A DNA stretch of 38,509 nucleotides from Cryomorphaceae bacterium (GTDB taxonomy: Bacteria; Bacteroidota; Bacteroidia; Flavobacteriales_D; Crocinitomicaceae): assembly GCA_027485365.1 (NCBI GenBank), contig JAIXRD010000193.1, forward strand, positions 1 through 38,509, read 5' to 3'. Position numbers and translations under genes: made by a program. Of this stretch, positions 8,565 to 17,341 are shown piece after piece. How positions within the stretch are numbered: position 1 is the stretch's first letter; the number at the start of each line of letters is the position of its first letter. The notes under the pieces are model-generated. The model was not told the origin of the DNA and made no database searches. It worked only from the letters and a program-made list of their open reading frames with translations.

Positions 8565-8985
8565 ATAAATAAAAGAGAAGAATTAATAAATACCGTACAA
8601 ATTTGCCGATAAAGATAAATAAGAAGGTTGGCTTCCACGCTGTTTTAAAAAACCCTAAGGCTACGGCTATTACATCACCAACAAAGGGTAGCCAAGTAAC
8701 AAGTGCTAACCAAACCCCATAGCGGTTGACCTTATGCTCCCATCGTGAAATTTGATCTTCTGTAACACGAATTTTTGCCAACCATTCAGGGTTTCCCAAA
8801 TAACCAATGCCATAATTTAAATAACCACCCAACGTGTTTCCTGTGCTTGCAACGAATAAACAAACCCACGGATTAAAAGAAAAAAGCATCGCAATAAACA
8901 GTGCTTCTGAAGCAATAGGAAGTATGGTTGCAGCTAAAAATGAGGCAACAAACAAACCAATATATCCCCCTTCAATCCAATCCAT
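8554..8985 (-). CDS. VTT/DedA-like small membrane protein (YqaA family)
   Basis: This 143-residue protein has four or so hydrophobic segments and the family signatures LPIASEALFIAML near the N-terminus, GNTLGGYLNYGIGY in the middle and TWLPFVGDVIAVALGFF plus a GKFVRY motif at the end. This is the short YqaA-like branch of the VTT (DedA) superfamily, whose larger relatives are proposed scramblases or flippases for undecaprenyl phosphate and other lipids. That would fit the neighbouring polyprenyl-phosphate glycan genes (inference). Its ATG follows immediately after the U-tract of a strong terminator hairpin for the upstream T9SS cargo gene, so it must use its own start or partial read-through. 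It overlaps the next gene by 11 bp. Confidence 0.85.
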   Translation of the reverse strand: MDWIEGGYIGLFVASFLAATILPIASEALFIAMLFSFNPWVCLFVASTGNTLGGYLNYGIGYLGNPEWLAKIRVTEDQISRWEHKVNRYGVWLALVTWLPFVGDVIAVALGFFKTAWKPTFLFIFIGKFVRYLLILLFYLYVQ

Positions 8986-9010
8986 AAAAAAAGGCCGGAT
9001 AACCGGCCTT
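8986..9010 (-). terminator. Rho-independent terminator of the T9SS cargo gene
   Basis: On the minus strand AAGGCCGG, a 4-nt loop and CCGGCCTT form a perfect 8-bp GC-rich stem (arms 8991-8998 and 9003-9010), followed by an uninterrupted run of seven T (8986-8992, partly shared with the stem foot). It lies 20 bases after the stop of the 9030-10850 gene and touches the ATG of the next gene at 8985. Confidence 0.88.
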
Positions 9011-9029
9011 AATTACTTGTTATTACTTG

Positions 9030-10850
9030 TTATTTTTTGGTGAATTTACGTGTAGCAAACCCATCATTCGTTGTAATCTTTACGGTATATAATCCAGCAG
9101 ATAAGTCATTTATAGACACCTGCTCAACAGATACTCCGTTAGCTGCATTAAACGCCGTTTCTTTTACTTTGCTTCCCGCTGCATTATAAATTGCTATTAC
9201 TCCAGCCGTTGCGTTGTTGATTTCCATTTTAATATTCAACACCTCATTCGCTGGATTTGGATAAACCAAGGTAGCAATACTTGCCGATTCTTCATTTATA
9301 CCAATCGTTGGATCAAAATTCATTCGAACCCACGGTGTAGCTGTTTGATAATACCATGTGTTGTCAAAATAATCAAAGAAGAATGAAGTTTGCGGCTCAG
9401 ATGAACCAGCAGTAACAACTCTCAAACCTTGGCTATATGCTCCCATAACCGCCAAATACGTTGTATTTGCAACCAAATTTACAGGAACGTTCAACATCAA
9501 CATTTTGTTTACATTTAAATCCGCTGCTGTTACAATGTATGGATCTGATTCAGATTCAAAAACAAAGTCACCTGTTGCTGCATCAACTGAATACAATTTC
9601 ACAAACACCTCTGTTCCTACTGTCGTTCCACTGGCTCCACCTAACATTCTAACGTCAATTCCTTTTAAGGTTTGAGCATTCCAAATATCAAATAAATTCC
9701 CTGACTCAAAACCATCTACTCCGTTAGATGTAGACCCTGCTGGGGTTCCATTATCACGTGCATAGATGTAGTTAGTTACACTAAATGCTGTATTCGCGAT
9801 TGCGTTATTTGCAGGCACGTCATCTGTTGAATCAGCCGTCAACGCATGAACTACCGTGTAATTTCCAATCGCAGCCGGAGTAAATGGATTGCTTACCGTT
9901 AACGTTGCAGTATCTAACGAAGGAATTGTAGTTGCTGGACTTGACGATGTAAATGCACCACCGTTTACGTTAATGCTGTATTGAACACCAGATTGGCTGT
10001 TAATTCCACCATTGAATGCATTGATTTCAAAATCAATTGGTGCGGTTTGTGTGGTTGGGATTTGGAAATATGGTAGTCCCGCAGTTCCCCAATACTTTGA
10101 AGTAATGCTTAGGTCATTCGTTGGGTTAGTAACAATCTTAACGTTATCAATATACCAACCATAGGTAATCCAAACATTCGGATTTGTGGCTAAATTCGGA
10201 TAGTTTGTTGTCCAGCTAAAACGAATCCATACATTTCCTGGATTGGCCGGCAATACAGTTGCAAGGTTAATTATTTTCACGTCAGGATTAGTATACGGTG
10301 ACCCTCCTGATGCGGAAAGCACGGGCTTATCTAAGTTGTTTCCAACAGAGAAAAAGTTAGTCCCGTCCGTACTGATTTGAATGTCTTGTAAGTCATTAAA
10401 TCGCGCACCAAACTGCTCAAACTCTAAACTAACTTGGTTTGTTCCGCCAAGTGCAGCAATATTTATTGGAGCGGCTGTAGTTAAATTGTAGGTTACCCCT
10501 AAGGCTTGAGTTCCTGGAGTTTGTGTAGGGTCTCCGTTCACCAATTCTGCATAATTTCCACCTCCAGTTGAAGTGATTCCATTAGCAGACCACCAGCCAT
10601 CAGAGGCATTATTGATGTTCCATCCGTATTCAATTCCAGCTTGGCCGCTATTATCAACAGTCCAGTTAGCTGCGTTATCGAAGTTATCTGACCATATGGT
10701 AACTCCAAGTGTTTTGGTGTCCGCAGATGGTTTTGCCGTCATTGCACTTGACGATGGGGCCAAGGCATTTGCCGAAGGAATTAAAGGTTTCTTTTGAGCA
10801 TACGCCACTGAGCCAAGTGCCACTAAAGAAAAGAGTAAAGTTTTTTTCAT
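9030..10850 (-). CDS. Secreted protein with T9SS type A sorting domain
   Basis: This 606-residue protein starts with a clear signal peptide (MKKTLLFSLVALGSVAYAQ). Residues ~50-240 read WSDNFDNAANWTVDN ... GWYIDNVKIV, a jelly-roll/choice-of-anchor (MAM-like) module with a C-terminal strand describing the anchored face. Residues ~245-350 are a beta-sandwich region, and a second sandwich precedes the end. The last ~80 residues are a T9SS type A sorting domain (LVYPNPANEVLNIKM ... LSAGLYTVKITTNDG ... RKFTKK). No catalytic residues are apparent, so an adhesin or surface-structural role is more likely than an enzyme (inference). The gene is monocistronic and ends at a strong terminator. Confidence 0.85.
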   Translation of the reverse strand: MKKTLLFSLVALGSVAYAQKKPLIPSANALAPSSSAMTAKPSADTKTLGVTIWSDNFDNAANWTVDNSGQAGIEYGWNINNASDGWWSANGITSTGGGNYAELVNGDPTQTPGTQALGVTYNLTTAAPINIAALGGTNQVSLEFEQFGARFNDLQDIQISTDGTNFFSVGNNLDKPVLSASGGSPYTNPDVKIINLATVLPANPGNVWIRFSWTTNYPNLATNPNVWITYGWYIDNVKIVTNPTNDLSITSKYWGTAGLPYFQIPTTQTAPIDFEINAFNGGINSQSGVQYSINVNGGAFTSSSPATTIPSLDTATLTVSNPFTPAAIGNYTVVHALTADSTDDVPANNAIANTAFSVTNYIYARDNGTPAGSTSNGVDGFESGNLFDIWNAQTLKGIDVRMLGGASGTTVGTEVFVKLYSVDAATGDFVFESESDPYIVTAADLNVNKMLMLNVPVNLVANTTYLAVMGAYSQGLRVVTAGSSEPQTSFFFDYFDNTWYYQTATPWVRMNFDPTIGINEESASIATLVYPNPANEVLNIKMEINNATAGVIAIYNAAGSKVKETAFNAANGVSVEQVSINDLSAGLYTVKITTNDGFATRKFTKK

Positions 10851-10898
10851 GGGTTAATTTAATTTATGGGTCACGTAAAAATAAAGTAAAATATTTAT

Positions 10899-11678
10899 TT
10901 ATCCTTTTCTTTCTTTTAGAAAAGGCAGTGATTTTCTAAAATCAGTCAGTTGATCATATGAAATAGACTGAAAAACCAAGCCTTCTTTGCCTTGTATAGG
11001 TGGTTCTACACAACTACCGTCGGCAGCAATTATACATGAATGCCCATTATAATCTATGTGATTTCCATCAACACCAACTCGATTAACTGCGGCTACATAA
11101 CATTGATTCTCAATGGCCCTGGCTACTAACAACGAATCCCAATGGGAAATTCTACGGCTCGGCCAATTTGCCACATATAATAACAAATCATACGCTGGAT
11201 TACCATCTATAACTTGGTTTCTGGCACCTTCAGGAAAACGAAGATCAAAACAAATTTGTAAGTTTATTTTCCAGCCTTTAAATGAGACAATTGTTTGACT
11301 ATTTCCAGATTCAAACACCGCATCTTCACCAGCAAAGGCAAATAAATGTTGTTTGTCGTAATGTGCAATTACATTTCCTTCTGAAATAAACACTCCTCGG
11401 TTGTAGTATAGCCCATTGAATTTAATTAATAAAGAGGTGTAAAACGCCGTATTATAGCGAAGAGATTGTTTCTTCAACCATGAAATGGATTCGGATTTTT
11501 CCCATTCCTCAACGTATTCCTCAGCGTTCATACTAAATCCTGTAAAAGCCATTTCGGGAATTAATACTACGTCGGCTCCGGATTGGTTTTTTAGTGCCGA
11601 TTCAATCCGATTTCTATTTTCTTGTGGATTTTGCCACGCTTGGTCAAACTGCAGTAAGCCAATGATTAAATCTTGCAT
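10899..11678 (-). CDS. Omega-amidase (NIT2/YafV-like carbon-nitrogen hydrolase)
   Basis: This 259-residue nitrilase-superfamily enzyme has the complete catalytic triad: Glu42 in LIPEMAFTGF, Lys109 in YDKQHLFAF and Cys143 in LQICFDLRFPE. The KQHLF and CFDLRFPE contexts match the NIT2/YafV branch that hydrolyses alpha-ketoglutaramate and alpha-ketosuccinamate. I chose the ATG at 11678: upstream in-frame sequence to 11726 lies within the aminotransferase gene and has no family similarity. The gene overlaps the aminotransferase by 13 bp. Aminotransferases that use glutamine release alpha-ketoglutaramate, which this enzyme would clear, so the pair forms a glutamine transaminase-omega-amidase pathway, as in methionine salvage. 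Confidence 0.9.
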   Translation of the reverse strand: MQDLIIGLLQFDQAWQNPQENRNRIESALKNQSGADVVLIPEMAFTGFSMNAEEYVEEWEKSESISWLKKQSLRYNTAFYTSLLIKFNGLYYNRGVFISEGNVIAHYDKQHLFAFAGEDAVFESGNSQTIVSFKGWKINLQICFDLRFPEGARNQVIDGNPAYDLLLYVANWPSRRISHWDSLLVARAIENQCYVAAVNRVGVDGNHIDYNGHSCIIAADGSCVEPPIQGKEGLVFQSISYDQLTDFRKSLPFLKERKG

Positions 11679-12793
11679 AATTTCTCTAAGGCATTGGTGA
11701 GCGTTTCTCGATCTTTTGCGAAACACAAGCGAATGTGATGAAGGTCTTTTTTAGATTTATAAAACACGGAAAGAGGAATAGCGGCGACACCATGTTCTTT
11801 AATTAACCACATGCAAAAATCCACATCATTTTGGGTGGAAATCTGGCTATAGTCTACCGTTTGAAAATAGGTGCCTTCACAGGGTAAGCACGTAAATCTA
11901 CTCGCCGACAATCCTTTTCTAAAACACATCATGCGTTCTTCATACTCGGTTCGAATCAACAAGGGATTAAAGGTTGGTAAATACCTGGAAATCGCATCTT
12001 GCATAACTGAATTCACACTGAACACTAAATACTGATGCACGTTTAATATCCGTTGCATTAGGTTTGTTGGAGCGCACAAATACCCCATTTTCCATCCAGT
12101 AACCTGAAGTGTTTTGCCAAAGGAAGAGACCACAACGGAACGCGTTCTTAACGCTTCGTATGCTCTTACCGAAATATGTTCGCTTGAATAGGTTAAATAC
12201 TCATACACCTCATCAGACAGTATCGTAAGATTTGGATACATAGAAACTAAGTGTATAAGCTGTGAAAAATCTTCGGGACACCAAACACGCCCACTTGGAT
12301 TGTGTGGACTATTGATAATCAGCAACCTTGTTTTTGAGTTTACCGCCGAAGTAATTGCTTGCCAATCTGGTAAAAAATCTGGCCCAAGTTCCACATGTAC
12401 CGGAGTTCCGCCTACTAACAAAACCGGAGTTTCATAACAATCGTAACACGGGTCTAAAAGCACCACCTCATCCCCCGCGGAAACTAGGGCTTGAACTGTT
12501 GTAAAGATGGCTTGTGTTGCGCCTGCAGTAATTAAAATTTCATCCGTCGTAATTGGGTATCCGTTGTTTTGGTCAATCAAGTCTTTAATTGCCTTTCGCA
12601 GGGTCAACTGGCCTTGATAGGGCGCATATTGATGCGCCTCACTTTGAGCCGCCTGAGAAACTGCATTGCGCAGGGCTTGGTCTATTGGAAAATTCGGGAA
12701 ACCTTGTGCTAAGTTTATAGCCCCGTATTCATTCGCTAATTGCGACATAACGGAAAAGATACTCGGGGTAGTTGGGATAGAATGGGTTGCCAT
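11666..12793 (-). CDS. PLP-dependent methionine/glutamine-type aminotransferase (YbdL/KAT-like)
   Basis: This 375-residue fold-type I aminotransferase has INLAQGFPNFP at residues 26-36, the NSPHNPSG substrate and PLP loop (161-168), Asp194 in LSDEVYEYL and the Schiff-base Lys227 in SSFGKTLQVTGWKMGY. The QGFP and GKTLQVTGWKMG patterns are typical of the methionine aminotransferase / kynurenine-oxoglutarate transaminase / cysteine-S-conjugate beta-lyase group (E. coli YbdL). It overlaps the S41 peptidase gene by 1 bp (TAATG) and the omega-amidase by 13 bp. Transamination of the keto-acid 4-methylthio-2-oxobutyrate with glutamine, followed by omega-amidase, is the likely role. Confidence 0.9.
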   Translation of the reverse strand: MATHSIPTTPSIFSVMSQLANEYGAINLAQGFPNFPIDQALRNAVSQAAQSEAHQYAPYQGQLTLRKAIKDLIDQNNGYPITTDEILITAGATQAIFTTVQALVSAGDEVVLLDPCYDCYETPVLLVGGTPVHVELGPDFLPDWQAITSAVNSKTRLLIINSPHNPSGRVWCPEDFSQLIHLVSMYPNLTILSDEVYEYLTYSSEHISVRAYEALRTRSVVVSSFGKTLQVTGWKMGYLCAPTNLMQRILNVHQYLVFSVNSVMQDAISRYLPTFNPLLIRTEYEERMMCFRKGLSASRFTCLPCEGTYFQTVDYSQISTQNDVDFCMWLIKEHGVAAIPLSVFYKSKKDLHHIRLCFAKDRETLTNALEKLCKI

Positions 12794-14241
12794 TAATGAG
12801 AAAGGAAATAAGATAAATGAATGTCTTTACCTTCTTGTATATCACCAGAAGTTGGGGTTAATAACACATTGGGTTGAATTGGTATATTGCTTGGGTCTTG
12901 GGGTGAATTAACTTTCATTGTTGAAATCATAATGGGTAGTGCGGTATTGTTTAAATATATGGTAATCGGATTAGCAAACGTACCGGTATAGGTTCCCGTT
13001 GCGGGTGTACCCACAATGCTTCCTCTATTAGATGTAGCAAACCAAGCTGCAAAATTTGCCGAAGCAGACATAGACATTCCGTTAATAAACAAGGTACACT
13101 TGCCTCTGAATTCTTGCTTATACCGATTACTAAGGATTGGTTCATTAAGCACTGTATCTATTGTTCCTTTGGGGCTGTTGTAAAAATCCCACTCTTGAGC
13201 GATTGCCCCGTTCGGATAGTAACGTTTTGCTGTTTTTTTGAAGCGCCATTTTTGAACCTTTGACAACTGCTCAAATCGATCATAATCACTCCGCTTGTAC
13301 ACATAATGGTTACTATATTTTGTTCCCTCTGGGGTTAGAAAACTCATCAAATACTCTTGTAATAGAATATATCCACCCGTGTTATTTCTTAAATCTATCG
13401 CTAAGGATTCTATGGAATCGGCTTTAATCTTTTTGAAAATGTCATCCAAGCGTTTTTTAAATGAGCCGATCGACGTAGGAGAGAATGATGTAACGCATAA
13501 CACCGCTTTCTTGTCATAGTGTTCATAAGTGATTTGGGCATTATCGCCTAAAAACTCTGGGGAATTTAAGACCTTTCGTAAGCGCGGACTCTTAAGCGCT
13601 TTCATGACCGTATCCCCTTTATATACATAGGTTACCGTGGGGGTTTTCATTGGGCTTTGTAGGTTTAGTAAACCCGAAAGCACATAGGAAGACAATTCTT
13701 CTTGCGCAATCGAAGTATATGCCTCTATGGGGGAAAAAGCCAATGCTGTTTTTACCATCTGCTGTGGCTCTAAGTGATTAAAAGCTAACAATTCAGAACC
13801 AACAGGAAAACTCGATTTCCATGCTTTAGCGATTAAAAACTTCTCGTTCATTTGAGTAATCCAGAATGGAAGATAGTGTCGAGAATACCGATCATATGAT
13901 AATAACTCCCGCACATTAAAAAAGGTATGCGAATCCCTGATTTCTAATAAATAATCATTTAATATTTGACTGAATTCAAGCAGCGTTCTTTCCGTTCCAC
14001 AACGTTCAATTGCACATATAAACGCAGAATCCAAAGACCGAGATGACGTGTATCGATACAAATCAGGATGGATTTCTAAGAGCCGTTCTTTTAACTCTTT
14101 CAAGTCTTCAATTAATGCCCGTGAACAGATTTTTTCCTGTATAGGGTTCGTATTATGCCTAAAAACAAAGGATTTACAAGATTGTGAAAATCCAGAAGTT
14201 AGGAGAATCGATAAACACAAGAACAGCAGAATCTCACGCAT
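12793..14241 (-). CDS. Exported S41-family (tail-specific protease-like) peptidase
   Basis: This 482-residue protein has a signal peptide (MREILLFLCLSILLTSGFSQ). An N-terminal helical region (residues ~40-110) precedes the S41 core, recognised by LAIDLRNNTGGYILLQEYL and, near residues 385-400, INGMSMSASANFAAW. The latter is the position of the catalytic Ser in S41 peptidases, and TPATGTYTG follows. No convincing PDZ domain is seen between them. It is the first gene of the three-gene minus operon with the aminotransferase and omega-amidase, although a functional link is not obvious. A TATTTTTG -7 element lies 6 bases upstream, suggesting a leaderless or near-leaderless transcript. The substrate is unknown. 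Confidence 0.85.
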   Translation of the reverse strand: MREILLFLCLSILLTSGFSQSCKSFVFRHNTNPIQEKICSRALIEDLKELKERLLEIHPDLYRYTSSRSLDSAFICAIERCGTERTLLEFSQILNDYLLEIRDSHTFFNVRELLSYDRYSRHYLPFWITQMNEKFLIAKAWKSSFPVGSELLAFNHLEPQQMVKTALAFSPIEAYTSIAQEELSSYVLSGLLNLQSPMKTPTVTYVYKGDTVMKALKSPRLRKVLNSPEFLGDNAQITYEHYDKKAVLCVTSFSPTSIGSFKKRLDDIFKKIKADSIESLAIDLRNNTGGYILLQEYLMSFLTPEGTKYSNHYVYKRSDYDRFEQLSKVQKWRFKKTAKRYYPNGAIAQEWDFYNSPKGTIDTVLNEPILSNRYKQEFRGKCTLFINGMSMSASANFAAWFATSNRGSIVGTPATGTYTGTFANPITIYLNNTALPIMISTMKVNSPQDPSNIPIQPNVLLTPTSGDIQEGKDIHLSYFLSH

Positions 14242-14247
14242 TATTCA

Positions 14248-14255
14248 CAAAAATA
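14248..14255 (-). promoter_or_regulatory. Bacteroidota-type -7 promoter element (TATTTTTG) for the S41 operon
   Basis: Exact TAnnTTTG match on the minus strand, only 6 bases before the S41 peptidase ATG at 14241, so the transcript would be leaderless or nearly so. No TTG is seen 17-23 bases further upstream, which lowers confidence. Confidence 0.4.
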
Positions 14256-14351
14256 GAAAAGCTTCGCGTGTAGCTAAGATTATGAACATATTAATTTTAT
14301 TTATAAGAGATGCCGAATGGCTATATTTTTTAATTTAACACCCAAAAGATT

Positions 14352-15233
14352 ATGGAGGTTTTGATTGTTGGTGGGACGGGATTTATAGGCCAAGCGCTAC
14401 AAAAAGCACTTGATTTATCTGGAATAGCCTATAAAATTCTAAGCAGGCGCCCCTCCAAAGCCAATCATATATTTTGGGATCCGACAAAAAAACAGTTGGA
14501 TACTTCTACGCTTGGTTCAATTACCCACATCATTAATTTAGCAGGGGCGGGTATTGCCGAAAAGCGATGGACTAAGGAAAGGAAGAAAGAACTAATTAAT
14601 TCGAGGGTCGATGCGACACAGTTCCTTTATAATGAATGCTCCAAACATTGTCCGTCTCTTGAAGGATATATCGGGATTTCTGGTGTAAATGCCTTTGGAT
14701 TTGATGATTCCTTAAGTTACAATGAAACCCACCCCTTTGCAACGGATTTTTTATCAGGTTTAGTCAAGCAATGGGAAGAAGCACACCGCCTGTTTGATAA
14801 ACTTCCCTCTTTCAGCATATTTCGTCTAGGAATGGTCTTGTCTAGCCAGGGAGGCGCCTATCGAAAAATAGCGGCCCCGATGAAATTTTATATGGGGGCT
14901 GTTCCTGGCAGCGGAAAACAACTTGTTCCTTGGATTCATTTAGATGATGTCGTTGGCTTTATTATGTATGTTCTTAAAAGCACACCCGTTGGTTTAATTC
15001 ATGTGGTTTCGAATAATTCAAGCATGAAGGAATTAACCCAAGCAATAGCCCTCAAAGAGCGTTCGAAAATCATCCTTCCGAATATTCCAAGCTTTATGAT
15101 TCGTTTAATTTTTGGGGAAATGGGCATGTTGTTAACGGAATCACTTCGGATTGACCACACAAAACTCACCCAAACCGCATATAAAACTCGTTTTAACCAA
15201 CTATCAGATTTAATTTATGAAAAAGAAAACTAA
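14352..15233 (+). CDS. TIGR01777-family NAD(P)-dependent epimerase-like oxidoreductase
   Basis: This 293-residue atypical SDR begins MEVLIVGGTGFIGQALQKAL, the Rossmann GxxGxxG motif, and continues with the family landmarks NLAGAGIAEKRWTKERKKEL (~residues 61-80), SRVDAT and ISGVNAFG, plus EEAHRLFDKLPSFSIFRLGMVLS and VPWIHLDDVVGFI. These define the TIGR01777 (YfcH / SulA-homologue) family, whose physiological substrate is unresolved. It shares a 17-bp overlap with the PhoH-family gene, indicating co-translation. The upstream TATATTTT is one mismatch from the -7 consensus. The length agrees with the family. Confidence 0.88.
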   Translation: MEVLIVGGTGFIGQALQKALDLSGIAYKILSRRPSKANHIFWDPTKKQLDTSTLGSITHIINLAGAGIAEKRWTKERKKELINSRVDATQFLYNECSKHCPSLEGYIGISGVNAFGFDDSLSYNETHPFATDFLSGLVKQWEEAHRLFDKLPSFSIFRLGMVLSSQGGAYRKIAAPMKFYMGAVPGSGKQLVPWIHLDDVVGFIMYVLKSTPVGLIHVVSNNSSMKELTQAIALKERSKIILPNIPSFMIRLIFGEMGMLLTESLRIDHTKLTQTAYKTRFNQLSDLIYEKEN

Positions 15234-16542
15234 AATTTTCGTGTTAGACACCTCGGTGTTAATTCACGACCACCATGCAATCATTAATTTCAAGCAACAT
15301 GATGTTGCGATACCCATCACGGTACTGGAAGAATTAGATAAATTCAAATCGGGAAATGACACCAAGAATTTTTCTGCACGGGAAGTAATCCGTTTTATTG
15401 ATAAACTGGTGGGAAATGAGCGTTTGAGTAATTGGATTGACATTGAGAAAACATTAGGGAAATTCAAAATCATTATGGACAATGATCCGAAAACACTTAA
15501 TGCTGAAAAAGTATATGCCTCCTCAAAAAACGATCATAAAATCATCAATGCCGCCCTTATTTTACAGGAAGAATTCCCTACACGCAACGTTATTCTTGTA
15601 ACCAAAGACATTAACCTTCGGATAAAAGCAAAAGCCTTGGGTGTTGCTGCAGAAGATTATGAAACGGGTAAGGTTTATGAGCTAAAAAATGAATTAGCGC
15701 CAGACTATATTATTGATCACGTGGATAGCGACTTAATCCGCGAAGTGTTTACCCGAGGAACTTGCGAGGAACAAGGGGTTCTTGGTGAGTTAAAGCGAAC
15801 CAATGGCTATTACATTTTAAAAAATGGCAAAACCTCTTCGTTGGTATATTACAACCAAACGTCTGGGATGTTGGAGCGTATAGAAAAGGAATTTGTTTAC
15901 GGAATCAAACCAAAAAACGCAGAGCAGGCCTTTGCTTTACATGCGCTAACGAATCCTGATATCAAACTGGTTGCGCTTCAAGGGGTTGCCGGTACGGGAA
16001 AGACACTTCTTGCCTTGGCTGCCGCGTTAGAGCAAGAAAAAAAGTTTAATCAAATCATTTTAGCAAGACCCATTGTGCCCTTGTCTAATAAAGAGATTGG
16101 CTTTCTTCCGGGTGACGCCAACGATAAAATCAGTCCATACATGGAACCCTTATGGGATAACTTAAAGTTTATAAAAGCACAATACGGTGAGCACGAGAAA
16201 AAGCACAAGGCGATAAATGAAATGGAAGAAAACAAGAAAATTGTGATTACCCCACTTGCATTTATTCGAGGAAGAAGCTTTTCTAACATCATGTTCATCA
16301 TTGATGAGGCACAAAATTTAACGCCTCATGAGATTAAAACCATCATTACTCGTGCGGGTGAGAACACAAAAATTGTATTTACCGGTGATGTCCATCAAAT
16401 TGACACACCATATTTAGATGAATATAGTAATGGGCTTGCGTATTTAATTCAGAAAATCAAGAATCAACCCTTGTTTGCACACGTAAAACTTGAAAAAGGT
16501 GAGCGCTCTGAATTGGCAAATCTTGCGAACGACTTGCTTTAA
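15217..16542 (+). CDS. PhoH-family ATPase with N-terminal PIN domain (PhoH2)
   Basis: This 441-residue two-domain protein has a PIN nuclease domain at residues 1-~140, with FVLDTSVLIHD, the acidic residues of TVLEELDKF and LVTKDINLRIKA. The PhoH ATPase follows at ~240-441, with Walker A GVAGTGKT (~256-263), Walker B FIIDEAQN (~360-367) and VFTGDVHQID. PIN-PhoH (PhoH2) proteins are ATP-dependent RNA helicases/RNases and often act with an antitoxin-like partner, PhoAT; none is seen immediately upstream here. The gene instead overlaps the TIGR01777 gene by 17 bp. It abuts the convergent ftsE with no gap. Confidence 0.93.
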   Translation: MKKKTKIFVLDTSVLIHDHHAIINFKQHDVAIPITVLEELDKFKSGNDTKNFSAREVIRFIDKLVGNERLSNWIDIEKTLGKFKIIMDNDPKTLNAEKVYASSKNDHKIINAALILQEEFPTRNVILVTKDINLRIKAKALGVAAEDYETGKVYELKNELAPDYIIDHVDSDLIREVFTRGTCEEQGVLGELKRTNGYYILKNGKTSSLVYYNQTSGMLERIEKEFVYGIKPKNAEQAFALHALTNPDIKLVALQGVAGTGKTLLALAAALEQEKKFNQIILARPIVPLSNKEIGFLPGDANDKISPYMEPLWDNLKFIKAQYGEHEKKHKAINEMEENKKIVITPLAFIRGRSFSNIMFIIDEAQNLTPHEIKTIITRAGENTKIVFTGDVHQIDTPYLDEYSNGLAYLIQKIKNQPLFAHVKLEKGERSELANLANDLL

Positions 16543-17208
16543 TTATGTATGCACTTGCTCGTTCTCAACACGTAAGGTGCGGGCGGGAAATTTTTGTACC
16601 ATTTGAAGGTCATGAGTAGCCATTAACACGGCTGTATTTTCTTCTTTAGATAACGCTACCAACAATTGCATAATTTCTTCCGAAGTTTCTACATCTAAAT
16701 TACCTGTTGGTTCGTCGGCAAGAATAATTTTTGGGTCGTTTAACAAGGCTCGTGCGATGGATACCCGTTGCTGCTCTCCTCCAGACAGGGTGTGGGGCAT
16801 TTGATCCGCTTTTTGTTCTATACCAACCAGTTGCAATACACTCATTGCCCGTTTATGGATTTCCGCTTTATCTTTCCATCCGGTAGCCTTGAGCACAAAA
16901 TATAAATTCTGAATTACAGTACGGTCCAATAATAACTGAAAATCTTGAAACACTATGCCCAATTTTCGTCGTAAAAACGGAATCTCTTTTTGTTTTATCG
17001 TTTTAAGATTATACCCAGCAATAGCCCCTTCACCTTCTGAAATAGACAATTCGCCATACAAGGTCTTTAATAAGGAGCTTTTACCGCTGCCCGTTTTTCC
17101 GATTAAATAAACAAACTCAGCTTCTACAACTGATAAATTAACCTCTTTAAGTACGGTCTTTTCTCCTTGACGGATCGTAACGTCTGTTAAACTAATGATT
17201 TGCTCCAC
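16543..17208 (-). CDS. ftsE: ABC-transporter ATPase FtsE
   Basis: This 221-residue ATPase has Walker A GKTGSGKS (37-44), Q-loop VFQDFQLL (~87-94), signature LSGGEQQ (141-147), Walker B IILADEP (161-167) and His-loop MATHD (196-200). The [18 protein letters not shown] context matches Bacteroidota FtsE, which with FtsX activates peptidoglycan hydrolysis at the division site. The start is the GTG at 17208: an in-frame TGA lies two codons upstream, and the nearby ATG at 17215 is out of frame. No ftsX gene is in the window, so the partner must be elsewhere. It is convergent with the PIN-PhoH gene. Confidence 0.88.
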   Translation of the reverse strand: MEQIISLTDVTIRQGEKTVLKEVNLSVVEAEFVYLIGKTGSGKSSLLKTLYGELSISEGEGAIAGYNLKTIKQKEIPFLRRKLGIVFQDFQLLLDRTVIQNLYFVLKATGWKDKAEIHKRAMSVLQLVGIEQKADQMPHTLSGGEQQRVSIARALLNDPKIILADEPTGNLDVETSEEIMQLLVALSKEENTAVLMATHDLQMVQKFPARTLRVENEQVHT

Positions 17209-17309
17209 GTGTCATTTTTTACAAAGATGTAACAGAGAACGAGTCGATTCACAAGCGCATAAAATATCTCTTAACAAAAATGAGTGAAAAACTTTTAACC
17301 CAATGCGAA

Positions 17310-17337
17310 TTGAAGCGTTCTGTGCGATATAATTTTG
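17310..17337 (+). promoter_or_regulatory. Bacteroidota-type promoter (TTG-17-TAATTTTG) for the TPR/barrel operon
   Basis: TTG at 17310-17312 and an exact TAnnTTTG (TAATTTTG, 17330-17337) are separated by 17 bases, within the spacing described for flavobacterial promoters. The -7 element ends 4 bases before the ATG at 17342, so transcription would begin at or next to the start codon (a leaderless message). Confidence 0.6.
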
Positions 17338-17341
17338 TTCC

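Noticed and set aside
9012-9031. Tandem ATTACTTGTT x2 by the T9SS cargo stop
   Set aside because: Only two 10-base copies, one overlapping the stop codon; no pairing or regulatory feature can be supported.
14048-14338. A 96-codon plus-strand frame overlapping the S41 gene start
   Set aside because: It lies mostly antisense to the S41 signal-peptide region and gives a biased, unrecognisable translation.
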